Shown: positions 25,571-35,511, numbered from the stretch's first letter. The stretch: 64,000 nt of DNA from Candidatus Leptovillus gracilis (GCA_016716065.1 JADJXA010000001.1:124001-188000), one strand, 5' to 3'. Numbers and translations: made by a program. The notes: a model not told the origin generated them from the letters alone.

Positions 25571-26761
25571 ATGATCAATGACCTAAAACAATGGTTGCAG
25601 CAGCAAGTGAACACCCTCACCAGCGCCACGCTCTACCGCGCGCCAAACATGCTGCCCGATGTTGAAGACTTGATCACGTTCATCCACCTGCTGGCCGACA
25701 ACGTCGGCCATACCCGTGAAGTGCAGCTCTCATCCGTCCAATTCTGGGCGCTCACCAGCATCGGCTACGACGCCCGCGCCGCCAGCGATTGGTTGACAGT
25801 GCTGCAAGTACTAAAGGAAGAGATCGGCAAAGGACTGGAAAAACGCTTCTCCACCCGCGACGCCCTGGCCGCCTGGCGCATGTTAGACGACATCCTGACC
25901 TATGCGCTTATCGAAGCCACCCAACTCGCCAGCGACATAGACCACGCCGAACTGCTGGAACACACCCAACGGCTGCGCCACCAGATGGAAGACTTTGAAA
26001 AAAGCAAAGCCAATTTCATCGCCGTCGCCGCCCACGAGCTAAAAACGCCCCTCACCCTGCTGGAAGGGTACGCCAACATGCTGCGCGTGGAAACCGAACC
26101 CGATTCGCGCCTGCGCCTGTACGTGGACGGCCTCAACAACGGCTTCCGCCGCATGTACGAGATCATCAACGACATGATTGACGTATCGCTGATTGATCTG
26201 CAATCGGTAGAACTGAACATCACCCAGTTTTACCTGGAGCGCGTCATTTTGATGGTCGCCGACAGCCTGGACAAACATTACTTCGCCCGGCAAATTGACC
26301 TGGTGATCATGCCCCTCGGCGAAGAAGTGCGCATTTACGGCGACCAGGAGAAATTAACCAATGCCTTTAACAAGGTCTTGTTCAATGCGTTGAAATTTAC
26401 ACCCGACGGCGGCAAAGTCACGGTGTCCAGCGTGTTAACACGTCAGGCGGAAGCCAACGAACACATCGCTGGCTACGTGGATGTACAGATCAAAGATGAG
26501 GGCATTGGCATCAACCCAGAAAACCTGGAGATGATTTTCGACAAATTCACCAGCACCATGGATGCCAGCCTGCACTCGTCCAGCAAAACCAAGTTCAAGG
26601 GCGGCGGCCCAGGGTTAGGGCTGCCCATTGCTAGAGGCATTGTAGAGGCGCACGGCGGCCGTATCTGGGCCGAAAGCGCCGGCTGCAATGAAGAAACATT
26701 CCCTGGCTCTACCTTTCACATCGAACTGCCCATCTGGCGACACCAGCCAGAACTTGGCTGA
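25571..26761 (+). CDS. Sensor histidine kinase
   Basis: A 396-residue soluble kinase. Residues 1-140 are helical, possibly an RsbR-type N-terminal sensor (weak suggestion). HisKA has ANFIAVAAHELKTPLTLL (phospho-acceptor His about residue 157). HATPase_c has NKVLFNALKFTPDG (N box), IKDEGIGINPENLEMIFDKF (G1/F) and GGPGLGLPIARGIVEAHGG (G2). There is no membrane helix and no response regulator next door. It lies between trmFO and hflX on the same strand with short spacers. Confidence 0.88.
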   Translation: MINDLKQWLQQQVNTLTSATLYRAPNMLPDVEDLITFIHLLADNVGHTREVQLSSVQFWALTSIGYDARAASDWLTVLQVLKEEIGKGLEKRFSTRDALAAWRMLDDILTYALIEATQLASDIDHAELLEHTQRLRHQMEDFEKSKANFIAVAAHELKTPLTLLEGYANMLRVETEPDSRLRLYVDGLNNGFRRMYEIINDMIDVSLIDLQSVELNITQFYLERVILMVADSLDKHYFARQIDLVIMPLGEEVRIYGDQEKLTNAFNKVLFNALKFTPDGGKVTVSSVLTRQAEANEHIAGYVDVQIKDEGIGINPENLEMIFDKFTSTMDASLHSSSKTKFKGGGPGLGLPIARGIVEAHGGRIWAESAGCNEETFPGSTFHIELPIWRHQPELG

Positions 26762-26818
26762 CCTGGGAAGGCAGGCATTTCGCCGGTCGTTTGCCAGCAA
26801 GATGCTGGCGTCCTATGT

Positions 26819-28150
26819 TTGAAGGAGGATCTTATTTCTACCAAGACACAGACATTTGCCACAACACCCCCACGCGAACGCGCCTTTTTGGTCGGCGTGG
26901 AACTGAAGGGCGCGCGGTCGCTCATTCCGGTGGAAGACAGCCTGGAAGAATTGGCGCGTCTGGCCGACACGGCCGGGATTGACGTGCTGGGGCGCACATC
27001 CCAGAGCGTAGACAAACCCAATGTGTCCACCTACATCGGGCCGGGCAAAATCGAAGAAATCAAGGCGCTGGTGGAAGAGCTAAAGGCGGACGTTATCATT
27101 TTCGACGATGAATTGTCGCCGCGCCACCAGCGGGAGCTGGAGAAGATTTTTGGCGACGACATCAAGATCATTGACCGCACGGCGTTGATTCTGGACATTT
27201 TTGCCCTGCACGCCCACACCCGCGAAGGCAAGCTGCAAGTGGAACTGGCGCAGCTTGAATACCGCGTGCCGCGCCTGACGCGGCTGTGGACCCATCTGGC
27301 GCGGCAGGCGGGTGGGCGCGCCGGTGGTTCCACCGGTGGCGTGGGTGTGCGCGGGCCTGGCGAAACGCAGCTAGAGACCGACCGGCGAGAAATTGGGCAC
27401 CGCATCAGTTTTATTAAGCGGGAATTGGAAGATGTGCGCGCCCATCGGGAGCGCCACCGGGCCAAACGGCAGCAGACGGAACTGCAAGTGGTCGCCATTG
27501 TGGGGTATACCAATGCCGGTAAATCTACGCTGCTAAACTGGCTCAGCGACGCGGGGGTGTTGTCGGCCGATATGTTGTTTGCCACGTTGGACCCGACGAC
27601 GCGCAAGGTGAAGATGCCGGGGGGTCGCGAGGTGCTGTTTACCGATACGGTGGGTTTTATCCAAAAGCTGCCGACGGAGATTGTGGCGGCGTTCCGGGCG
27701 ACGTTGGAAGAGATTGCCGAGGCGGATTTGCTGCTGCACGTGGTGGATGCGACGCACCCCAACGCCATCGCCCAGATTGACGCCGTGGAAGATACGCTGG
27801 CAGAATTAGAAGTGGACCACCTACCCCTGGTGACAGCGCTGAACAAGGCGGATTTGCTGCCACCGGGCCGGGACCCGATGCGGGAACTGGATATTGATGG
27901 GCCGGCGGTGGTGGTATCGGCGCAGACAGGGCTGGGGATGGAAGCGTTGTTAACGGCCGTCGAAGCTGTCATGGTCAACCTGATGCAGCCGCTGCACCTG
28001 CGTCTGCCCTATGCGCGCGGCGATTTGCTTTCGCTGTTGTACGAACGTGGTCAGGTAGACAGCGAAAACCATGCCGGCGATGGCGTGGAGGTATACGGCC
28101 GTCTCCCCACCCGCCTTATCCCTTACTTCCAGCCTTATCTGCTGAATTGA
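26819..28150 (+). CDS. hflX: GTPase HflX
   Basis: A 443-residue ribosome-associated GTPase (ribosome splitting and rescue under stress). The N-terminal HflX domain (RAFLVGVEL, YIGPGKIEEIKALVE, DDELSPRHQRELEK) and linker (GVRGPGETQLETDRR) are followed by the G domain: GYTNAGKSTLLNWL (G1), DTVGFIQKLP (G3), TALNKADLL (G4). The start is unclear. In-frame TTG 26819 has no ribosome binding site before it, whereas a strong AGGAGG at 26823-26828 sits five bases before an in-frame ATT (26834). No in-frame ATG occurs upstream of the conserved domain. An AUU start, known for infC, would be regulatory. Confidence 0.93.
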   Translation: MKEDLISTKTQTFATTPPRERAFLVGVELKGARSLIPVEDSLEELARLADTAGIDVLGRTSQSVDKPNVSTYIGPGKIEEIKALVEELKADVIIFDDELSPRHQRELEKIFGDDIKIIDRTALILDIFALHAHTREGKLQVELAQLEYRVPRLTRLWTHLARQAGGRAGGSTGGVGVRGPGETQLETDRREIGHRISFIKRELEDVRAHRERHRAKRQQTELQVVAIVGYTNAGKSTLLNWLSDAGVLSADMLFATLDPTTRKVKMPGGREVLFTDTVGFIQKLPTEIVAAFRATLEEIAEADLLLHVVDATHPNAIAQIDAVEDTLAELEVDHLPLVTALNKADLLPPGRDPMRELDIDGPAVVVSAQTGLGMEALLTAVEAVMVNLMQPLHLRLPYARGDLLSLLYERGQVDSENHAGDGVEVYGRLPTRLIPYFQPYLLN

Positions 28151-28162
28151 AGGAGCACCTGG

Positions 28163-28372
28163 ATGAACGAACTTGTTGATAAACTAAACGATTTTTTTGC
28201 CACCCGCCCCGGACTGCTGCCCATGATTGGCATCGCTTTGGTCCTATTAAACCTGCTGCTGCAAATTTTTCCTGGTTCCGGCAGTGGTTGGCTGGTAGAC
28301 AGCAACCTCTTCTTACATCTGGGGGTCATTGTATCCACCGTCGGGATTTTGCTCATTCGCGCTTTAACGTAA
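28163..28372 (+). CDS. Small two-helix membrane protein
   Basis: A 69-residue protein with two hydrophobic helices (LLPMIGIALVLLNLLLQIF and LHLGVIVSTVGILLIRAL) and a short polar N-terminus. A good ribosome binding site (GAAGGAGCACCTGG) precedes the ATG and the gene starts 12 bases after the hflX stop, so it is probably a real co-transcribed small gene. No family recognised. Confidence 0.72.
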   Translation: MNELVDKLNDFFATRPGLLPMIGIALVLLNLLLQIFPGSGSGWLVDSNLFLHLGVIVSTVGILLIRALT

Positions 28373-28424
28373 TCCCAAAATACGGCCATGAATGGCTGCC
28401 ATACTCAGGTCCAGTTAAATTTCC

Positions 28425-29594
28425 ATGAAACAAATTGAACAACTTGCCCTGGATGCGCGGGTCCAGGGGGCAATGTCCAGTTTCCGCGCCAACCTGGCGG
28501 AAAACATCAACCTCATCAAAACCATCCAGCAAATTCCCGCGCCAACGTTTGCTGAGGCGCAGCGGGCGGCTTTTGTCGCCAACCGAATGGCGGCTTTGGG
28601 CCTGCGCGACATAGAACAGGATGAACTGCATAATGTGTACGGCCGTTTCCCCGGCCAACATCCCCACAACCCCCTCATCATCTCCGCCCACCTGGATACC
28701 GTTTTCCCACCCGAAACAGACCTGACACTGCGCGAAAACGGCCGTTTCCTCTCCGGCCCTGGCATTGGCGACAACGCAACCGGCGTGGCCGGGCTGCTGC
28801 TGCTGGCCCAGGCGCTCATCGCCCAACAGTTCCAACTGGAGCGCGACGTCTGGCTCGTCGCCAACGTCTGCGAAGAAGGGATGGGCGATTTGCGGGGGAT
28901 GCGCGCCGTAGTGGAGCGCTTTGGCCGCTCGGCCAGCTACATCGTCGTCGAAGGGGGACTCTTTGGGCAGATTTCCCACCAGGCCATTGGCGTGCGCCGC
29001 TACCGCCTCAGCGTGAGCGGGCCTGGCGGTCATTCCTGGGGCAGTTTTGGCGCCGCCAGCGCCATCCATGTATTGGGCCACCTGATCGTGGCGATAGACA
29101 AGCTGCCCGTGCCAGACCCCCCGCGCACCACCTACAACGTGGGCATCATCGAAGGTGGAACCAGCGTGAACACCATCGCCCAGGCGGCGGCGCTGCTGCT
29201 GGATTTGCGCTCCGAATCGCCGGCCGCCTTACAACAGCTTGAAGACAGCGTCGCCCACATCGTCCAACAGAGCAACCAGCAGTGGCGCGAGGCCGGCATT
29301 CAGGTGACGATGACGCCTATTGGCAGCCGCCCGGCGGGCCAAATTCGGCGCGACACGGCGCTGGTGCAAACGGCCGTCGCCGCCCTCCGCTACGTGGGCT
29401 GCCAGACCGTCACCTTTATGATGGGCAGCACAGACGCCAACGTGCCCCTGGCTCAGGGCATAACGGCCGTTTGCATCGGCCTCACCGAATCGGGCAACGC
29501 CCACCGCCTGGATGAATTTATAGACCCCACCCACCTTGCCGACGGCCTGAGCCAACTGCTGCTGCTAACCCTGGCCAGCGCCGGTTTGTCTTAA
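28425..29594 (+). CDS. M20 family metallopeptidase
   Basis: A 389-residue zinc peptidase. Metal-binding and catalytic residues: ISAHLDTVFP (His, catalytic Asp), GIGDNATGVAG (bridging Asp), NVCEEGMGDLRG (Glu-Glu), VVEGGLFG (Glu ligand region) and a late GNAHRLDEF (His). The dimerisation domain is seen around residues 190-300 (RRYRLSVSGPGGHSWGSFG). This is the ArgE/DapE/carboxypeptidase-T (PepT-like) group; the exact substrate cannot be told. No signal peptide. Confidence 0.88.
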   Translation: MKQIEQLALDARVQGAMSSFRANLAENINLIKTIQQIPAPTFAEAQRAAFVANRMAALGLRDIEQDELHNVYGRFPGQHPHNPLIISAHLDTVFPPETDLTLRENGRFLSGPGIGDNATGVAGLLLLAQALIAQQFQLERDVWLVANVCEEGMGDLRGMRAVVERFGRSASYIVVEGGLFGQISHQAIGVRRYRLSVSGPGGHSWGSFGAASAIHVLGHLIVAIDKLPVPDPPRTTYNVGIIEGGTSVNTIAQAAALLLDLRSESPAALQQLEDSVAHIVQQSNQQWREAGIQVTMTPIGSRPAGQIRRDTALVQTAVAALRYVGCQTVTFMMGSTDANVPLAQGITAVCIGLTESGNAHRLDEFIDPTHLADGLSQLLLLTLASAGLS

Positions 29595-29704
29595 AAAACC
29601 TTTCAGAGATTGCACCACGGTGGCCTGGAGGATTTACAGGTTCAATCTCCGTGCCCCATGGTGAATAGTCACCATCTTTCATCGTTAACAGGAGAAGTAC
29701 AACC

Positions 29705-30850
29705 ATGAATTTCCAACTGAGTGAGGAGCAGCGCGCGTTTCGTCACGTGGTCCACGAATTTGTCGCCAAAGAAGTGAAGCCATTGGCGCGCCACACCGAC
29801 GAGACGGGCGAATTTAACTGGACGGCCGTGCGCAAAATGGGGCCGCTTGGCCTGTTAGGGCTGGAAGTGCCGGAAGAATACGGCGGCGCGGCCGTAGATG
29901 CCATCAGCGCAGCCATCGCCATCGAGGAAATGGCCTGGGGCTGTGGCTCCACCGCCCTGGCCGTCTCGGCCCATAACGGATTGGCTCTGGGACCGATTGT
30001 GCGCTATGGCACAGAAACGCAAAAGCAAAAATGGCTGCCTACCCTGGCGACCGGCCAGGGCAAACTGGCCTGCCTGTCGCTGACTGAACCAGGGGCGGGG
30101 TCGGATTTGCAAGGTGGGGTGCGGACAACGGCCGTCAAAGAAGGCGACTCGTGGATTATTGACGGCAGCAAAATGTGGTTGACCAATGCCTCTATCGCCG
30201 ATCTGATGGTGGTGCTGTGCCGCACCGACCCGGCCGGTGGCAGCCGCAGCCTCAGCCATATCCTGGTCCCCACAGACACGCCCGGCCTCACCATCGCCCC
30301 GGCGGAAAAGAAGATGGGGCTGAAAGGCTCGCCCACCCACGCTGTCGCCTTCCAAGAGGTACGCGTACCCCTGGAAAATGTGCTGGGCGCCGAAGGGCGC
30401 GGCCTGCAACAGACGTTAGCCACGCTGGATAGTGGCCGGGTAAGCATCGGCGCACTGGCGGTGGGGTTGGCCCAGGCAGCCTATGAAGCGGCCGTCACAT
30501 ACGCCCACGAACGGGAGACCTTCGGCCAGCCGATTGCCCACCATCAGGCCATCCAATGGATGCTGGCCGACGCGGTTACAGAAATCCAGGCGGCGCGTTT
30601 GATGGTGTATTGGGCGGCGTGGCTGAAGGGGGAGGGACGGCCGTATACTCAGGAAGCGGCCATGGCTAAACTATTCGCCACTGAAGTCAGCGAGCGCGTG
30701 TGCCGCAACGCCATCCAGGTGCATGGCGGCTACGGCTACAGCCGCGAATTTGAGGTAGAGCGCATCTACCGCGACACCCGCCTGATGACCATCGGCGAAG
30801 GGACCAGCGAAATCCAACGATTGGTGATCGCCCGGCACATCTTGAACTAA
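29705..30850 (+). CDS. Acyl-CoA dehydrogenase
   Basis: A 381-residue flavoenzyme for alpha,beta-dehydrogenation of acyl-CoA. The family markers are present: LTEPGAGSDLQGGVRTTA and WIIDGSKMWLTNA (FAD/substrate site), REFEVERIYRDTR and IGEGTSEIQRLVIARHIL (the Glu of EGT is the usual catalytic base). Length is standard. AGGAG precedes the ATG. No electron-transfer flavoprotein genes are adjacent. Short- or branched-chain substrate range is the usual guess for this subfamily. Confidence 0.93.
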   Translation: MNFQLSEEQRAFRHVVHEFVAKEVKPLARHTDETGEFNWTAVRKMGPLGLLGLEVPEEYGGAAVDAISAAIAIEEMAWGCGSTALAVSAHNGLALGPIVRYGTETQKQKWLPTLATGQGKLACLSLTEPGAGSDLQGGVRTTAVKEGDSWIIDGSKMWLTNASIADLMVVLCRTDPAGGSRSLSHILVPTDTPGLTIAPAEKKMGLKGSPTHAVAFQEVRVPLENVLGAEGRGLQQTLATLDSGRVSIGALAVGLAQAAYEAAVTYAHERETFGQPIAHHQAIQWMLADAVTEIQAARLMVYWAAWLKGEGRPYTQEAAMAKLFATEVSERVCRNAIQVHGGYGYSREFEVERIYRDTRLMTIGEGTSEIQRLVIARHILN

Positions 30851-31105
30851 TACCCGTAAGCGGTAATCCGTTATCGCTAATCCATAGGGTGCTAACTCTA
30901 GAAAATGCCATCGGATAACGGGATACGGACTTATGGAAAGCTATACCAGGCTCAACGCACATCGCGCCTGAGAAAATCAGGTTGTCCACTTTCCCCTAAA
31001 CAGAGTAAAATGCGCTCGTCCAACAATGAGCCAACTTGAATCGCATACGGGCACAACTTACCAACAAGGCAAGGATAATCTACCCATACCTGGAGGCAAC
31101 CGCAA

Positions 31106-32662
31106 ATGGCAATAAAAATTCCCAGTCTTATCCTCAAGCAGCTTTACACCTTTGGCAGCCTGAAAAACGTGAACGGCGGCGTGCAGTTTTCGGTGAAAAA
31201 TCGGCTGAGCGACGCCACGCTGACGGGCCTAAACAGCATCAAGTTTGATGGACAGGCCATCCCGCTAGACGAGGTGACGATTATTTTGGAAGATGGCGCC
31301 ACGCTGACGGTGGATGAGATAACGGCCGTTTCCCCCCTCCAATTCCCCCTCCGCGCCATCCTCGCCATCCGCACCCAGGCCGCCCCCCTGCCCGAAGGCA
31401 AACACAAGCTAGAAATTGGCTTCGAGGCCATCCCCTTTGGTGAACTCAAACTCAAAGTCGAAGACTCCATCACCGGCAGCACCGAACACCTCACCCGCAT
31501 CCCCCGCGACAAAACCGACGATTACAGTCCAGAAATCATCGCCGAACGGCAAAAGTTCGTTGAAGAATTCACCGGCGCCAGGCTAGACCACATCCGCCAC
31601 TACTCCTTCGACCCCCACATCTCCGCCGGCAACGTCGAGCATTTCACCGGCGTGGCCCAGGTTCCCATTGGTTTTGCCGGTCCCCTGACCGTTCACGGCG
31701 AACACGCCCACGGCGAATTCCTCATCCCCCTGGCAACCACCGAAGGCACGCTGGTCGCCTCCTATAATCGCGGCATCAAAGTCCTCAACCTCAGCGGCGG
31801 CGTCACCTGCTCCGTCGTCGGCGACGCCATGCAGCGCGCCCCAGTGTTTTCCTTTGCAGACGCTCGTCAGGCGCGCGATTTTTCCAAATGGGTCCAGGAA
31901 CACATCGCCGAAATACGGGAACAGGCCGAAGCCACATCCAGCGTGGCCAAACTGCGCGACATCGATACGTATCTGGCCAGCCGTTTTGTCTATTTGCGCT
32001 TCAACTACACCACCGGCGACGCCGCCGGGCAGAACATGGTCGGGCGCGCCACCTTCGCCGCCTCCAGTTGGATTTTAGACCAATACCCGGACCCCAGTGC
32101 CATCACCCATTTTTTCCTGGAATCCAACTTCGCCACCGACAAAAAAGCGTCGCAAATCAACATTATGCGCACCCGCGGCAAGCGGGTGACGGCCGAATGC
32201 ACAGTCAAACGGGACGTCCTGGTGAACTATATGCGCGTCGAGCCGGAAAGCCTTTACTATCACTACGGTGTGGCCAACGTTGGGGCGATTTTGTCCGGGG
32301 CCAACAACAACGGCTTGCACTCGGCCAACGCCATCACCGCCATTTTCATCGCCACCGGGCAAGATGTCGCCAATGTGTCGGAATCGTCGGCCGGCATCCT
32401 GTACGCCGAACTGACCAAAGAGGGTGATTTGTACATGTCCATCACCATTCCTTCCTTGATTGTGGCGACTTACGGCGGCGGCGTAGGGCTGGCGACCCAG
32501 CGTGAATGCCTGGAGTTGTTGGGCTGCGTCGGCAAGGGCAAGGTCAATAAATTTGCTGAAATTGTGGCCGGGGCGGTGTTGGCCGGGGAGATCTCGCTGG
32601 CTTCGGCCATCGCTTCCTCAGACTGGGTGTCTAGCCATGAGAAATACGGCCGTAACCGTTAG
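31106..32662 (+). CDS. Hydroxymethylglutaryl-CoA reductase with N-terminal extension
   Basis: A 518-residue enzyme reducing HMG-CoA to mevalonate. The catalytic part starts near residue 140 and keeps the class I-like residues: LATTEGTLVASYNRG (Glu), TTGDAAGQNMVGR (cofactor loop), FATDKKASQINIM (Lys), IATGQDVANVSESSAG (Asp), and a final SSHEKYGRNR (His). Before it lie about 130 residues of mixed beta character that I cannot place and that lack membrane helices. The presence points to isoprenoid synthesis by the mevalonate route, as described for several Chloroflexota. TGGAGG precedes the ATG. Its stop codon overlaps a heptamer array and a terminator follows. Confidence 0.92.
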   Translation: MAIKIPSLILKQLYTFGSLKNVNGGVQFSVKNRLSDATLTGLNSIKFDGQAIPLDEVTIILEDGATLTVDEITAVSPLQFPLRAILAIRTQAAPLPEGKHKLEIGFEAIPFGELKLKVEDSITGSTEHLTRIPRDKTDDYSPEIIAERQKFVEEFTGARLDHIRHYSFDPHISAGNVEHFTGVAQVPIGFAGPLTVHGEHAHGEFLIPLATTEGTLVASYNRGIKVLNLSGGVTCSVVGDAMQRAPVFSFADARQARDFSKWVQEHIAEIREQAEATSSVAKLRDIDTYLASRFVYLRFNYTTGDAAGQNMVGRATFAASSWILDQYPDPSAITHFFLESNFATDKKASQINIMRTRGKRVTAECTVKRDVLVNYMRVEPESLYYHYGVANVGAILSGANNNGLHSANAITAIFIATGQDVANVSESSAGILYAELTKEGDLYMSITIPSLIVATYGGGVGLATQRECLELLGCVGKGKVNKFAEIVAGAVLAGEISLASAIASSDWVSSHEKYGRNR

Positions 32663-32688
32663 TGGATAGTTGTTAGTTGATAGTTGGG
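32661..32688. repeat. Heptamer-phased tandem repeat at the HMG-CoA reductase stop
   Basis: Four 7-base units (AGTGGAT, AGTTGTT, AGTTGAT, AGTTGGG). The first two bases belong to the stop codon of the HMG-CoA reductase gene. The units are the same family as those at 39799-39826 and 60124-60165. Confidence 0.7.
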
Positions 32689-32690
32689 AG

Positions 32691-32729
32691 AAGGCACGCA
32701 CTCAGGCCGTTTGGAGCGCGTGCCTTTTT
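32691..32729 (+). terminator. Rho-independent terminator
   Basis: A 9-bp stem (AAGGCACGC, 32691-32699, with GCGTGCCTT, 32718-32726), an 18-base loop and a T5 run (32725-32729). It ends the HMG-CoA reductase transcript just before the PEP carboxylase ATG. Confidence 0.7.
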
Positions 32730-32739
32730 GTTGAATTCT

Positions 32740-35511
32740 ATGACGCGCGAAAATCCACAAAACGTTCTCAGCCAAAATATCCACTTACTCGGCGACATCC
32801 TGGGCAAGGTGATCCGCCGCCACGCCGGCATCGAGGTCTTCGAGTTGGAAGAGCGCATCCGCGCCCTGACCAAAGCCCGCCGCGCCGACGCCGACCCGGC
32901 CATAGACCACCGTCTGGAAGAAATCGTCAGCCGCCTCAATTTGCAGGAAGCCGAACTGATCGCCCGCAGTTTTGCCATCTACTTCGACCTGATCAACCTG
33001 GCCGAAGAGCAGCACCGCGTTAGTGTGCTGCGCCAACGCGAGCGCGCCGCCCATCCCCAGCCACTGGCCGAATCTATCGCAACGGCCGTTGCCGCCCTGC
33101 GCCAGATGGGTGTGGATGAGTTCGAGATGGGCCAACTGCTGCAACGCCTGCACATCGAACTGGTTTTCACCGCCCACCCCACCCAGGCTAAGCGCCGCAC
33201 CGTCATCGCCAAACTGCGTCGCCTGTCCGACGCCCTGACCGAACTGCAAGAGCGCGACCTGCTGCCGGCCGAACGCCGCGAGATGGAGGCGCAAATCACC
33301 GCCGAAATCACCGCCCTGTGGCTGACCGACCACAGCCGCACAACCAAGCCCACCGTCACCGACGAAGTGCGCACCGGCCTGTACTACTTCGACATCACTC
33401 TCTGGGACGTTTTGCCAGACGTATACGCCGCTATGGCCGCGGCGTTGGCCGCCCATTATCCGTCACTGGCCTGGCCGGAACGCTTTCTCACCTTTGGCTC
33501 CTGGATTGGCGGCGACCGCGACGGCAACCCCAACGTGACGGCCGACGTGACGGCCGAAACGCTGCGCCTGCATCGCGGCCTGGCCGTAGAACGCCACCGC
33601 GCCACCGCGCGCCACCTGGACCGCTCCCTGAGTCTGTCTGACCAACTGGCGCGCATCAGCCCGGAACTGAAGGCGGCGCTGGCCGCCGCCCGCGACCGCT
33701 CCCAACACGTCGCCTTTCTGCAAACGCGCTATCCCCACGAACCGTATCGCCTCTGGTCGGCGGTCATCAAGGCCGACCTGGCCGAATCGTCACGCGGGGA
33801 CATGGTGGGCCGCCTGTTGGGGCGGGCTAACCCGCCAGTCCGTCTGCGCACCATCGCCGATTTGCAGCAGCCGTTAGACCTGATGGATGCGTCGCTGCGG
33901 GCCAGCGGCCTGGCTGATTTAGCCAACGCCGACCTGGCGCGGATGCGTTACCAGACGCAGGTGTTTGGCCTGCACGCCGCCCGGCTGGATATTCGGCAGT
34001 ACAGCGAAGCGAACACGGCCGTTCTCGATGAAATCCTGGGCAAACTCAACCTGCTTACTGGCTTCGGCCAGATGACCGGGGCAGAACGCGCCGCCGCTCT
34101 CAGCCACCTGCTGGCCGCCCCCGTCCCCGATCTGAGCGGCCTGGCTGATTTGTCGCCGCTGGCTGGCGAAACCGTGGCGTTGTTCCAGATTTTGCAGCGC
34201 GCCGTCAGCTTTTATGGCCCGGAATTGATTGGTCCCTACATCGTCAGCATGACGCATGGGCCGGAGGACATTTTGGCCCCGCTGCTGCTGGCCCGCTGGC
34301 ATGGCCTTTGCCTGGGCAGCGACGCCGCCAGCGAAGGGCTGGCCTTCGCGCCGCTGTTTGAGACGCGCGCCGATTTGCGCGCCGCCCCGGCGGTGATGGC
34401 CGCTCTGTTCAGCCACCCCGCCTACGCCTTGCACCTGGCCCGCCTGAAGCGGCAGCAAACCATCATGATCGGCTATTCGGACAGCAACAAGGACGCGGGC
34501 TACCTGGCGGCCAATTGGGAGCTGTACCAGGCGCAGGAAGCCCTGGCGGCCGCCTGCCGCGCCCATCAGATGGTGATGACCCTGTTTCATGGGCGCGGCG
34601 GGACGATCGCCCGCGGCGGCGGCCCGGCCAACAAAGCGATTCTGGCCCAACCACCGGGGTCGGTGAACGGCCGTATCCGCATCACCGAGCAGGGGGAAGT
34701 GATTGACGAAAATTACGGCCACCCGGCCATCGCCCGCCGCCACCTGGAGCAAATGGTCCACGCCGTGCTGTTAGCCAGCACGCCGCCCTATCACCAGGCC
34801 CAGTCGGCCGCCAAAGAGACGTGGCGCGCGGCGATGGAAGAGTTAACGGCCGTCGCCTACCGCACCTACCGGGAACTGATCTACGAGACGCCCGCTTTGC
34901 TGGATTACTGGCAGCAGGCCACGCCCATCAACGAAATCAGCCAGATGCGCATTGGTTCACGGCCGTCGCGCCGGGCGGGCAAGGCCACGCTGGATGGCCT
35001 GCGGGCCATACCCTGGGGCTTTAGCTGGATGCAGTGCCGCCATGGGCTGCCGGGTTGGTACGGCGTGGGCGCGGCGCTGGCCGCGTTTCCGGCCATCCCG
35101 CTGCTGCAAGAAATGTATGCGGAATGGCCTTTCTTCCGCCACAGCCTGGACAACACCCAGATGTCTCTGGCAAAGGCAGACATGGGCATCGCCCGGCTGT
35201 ATGCAGGACTGGTGGAGAATACGGCCGTGCGCGAACCCATCTTCTCCCGAATCGAAAGCGCCTACCACGAAACCAGCCGCATGATCCTGCTGGTGACCGA
35301 TCAGGCGAGAGCTGCTGGACAATACCCTACTTTGCAGCGCACCATCCGCCGCCGCAACCCGTATGTGGACCCGCTGAACTTCATCCAGGTGGCGCTGCTG
35401 CGCCGCCTGCGTTTTTTGTCTGAGCAGGACAGCCCAAAAGCACAAGAAATCTTGCACGCAATTTTTCTGACCATCAACGGCATCGCTGCCGGGTTGAAGA
35501 ATACGGGTTAG
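32740..35511 (+). CDS. ppc: Phosphoenolpyruvate carboxylase
   Basis: A 923-residue enzyme that carboxylates PEP to oxaloacetate (anaplerosis). Motifs in order: VFTAHPTQAKRRT (catalytic His, about residue 150), GSWIGGDRDGNPNVT, MIGYSDSNKDAGYLAANWEL, LFHGRGGTIARGGGP and the C-terminal RRRNPYVDPLNFIQ plus the usual Asn-Thr-Gly end. Length fits bacterial PEPC (about 880-950). The ATG at 32740 is chosen; an in-frame start at 32677 would lie before the terminator hairpin. Activity is normally under allosteric control by acetyl-CoA and Asp in this family. Confidence 0.95.
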   Translation: MTRENPQNVLSQNIHLLGDILGKVIRRHAGIEVFELEERIRALTKARRADADPAIDHRLEEIVSRLNLQEAELIARSFAIYFDLINLAEEQHRVSVLRQRERAAHPQPLAESIATAVAALRQMGVDEFEMGQLLQRLHIELVFTAHPTQAKRRTVIAKLRRLSDALTELQERDLLPAERREMEAQITAEITALWLTDHSRTTKPTVTDEVRTGLYYFDITLWDVLPDVYAAMAAALAAHYPSLAWPERFLTFGSWIGGDRDGNPNVTADVTAETLRLHRGLAVERHRATARHLDRSLSLSDQLARISPELKAALAAARDRSQHVAFLQTRYPHEPYRLWSAVIKADLAESSRGDMVGRLLGRANPPVRLRTIADLQQPLDLMDASLRASGLADLANADLARMRYQTQVFGLHAARLDIRQYSEANTAVLDEILGKLNLLTGFGQMTGAERAAALSHLLAAPVPDLSGLADLSPLAGETVALFQILQRAVSFYGPELIGPYIVSMTHGPEDILAPLLLARWHGLCLGSDAASEGLAFAPLFETRADLRAAPAVMAALFSHPAYALHLARLKRQQTIMIGYSDSNKDAGYLAANWELYQAQEALAAACRAHQMVMTLFHGRGGTIARGGGPANKAILAQPPGSVNGRIRITEQGEVIDENYGHPAIARRHLEQMVHAVLLASTPPYHQAQSAAKETWRAAMEELTAVAYRTYRELIYETPALLDYWQQATPINEISQMRIGSRPSRRAGKATLDGLRAIPWGFSWMQCRHGLPGWYGVGAALAAFPAIPLLQEMYAEWPFFRHSLDNTQMSLAKADMGIARLYAGLVENTAVREPIFSRIESAYHETSRMILLVTDQARAAGQYPTLQRTIRRRNPYVDPLNFIQVALLRRLRFLSEQDSPKAQEILHAIFLTINGIAAGLKNTG

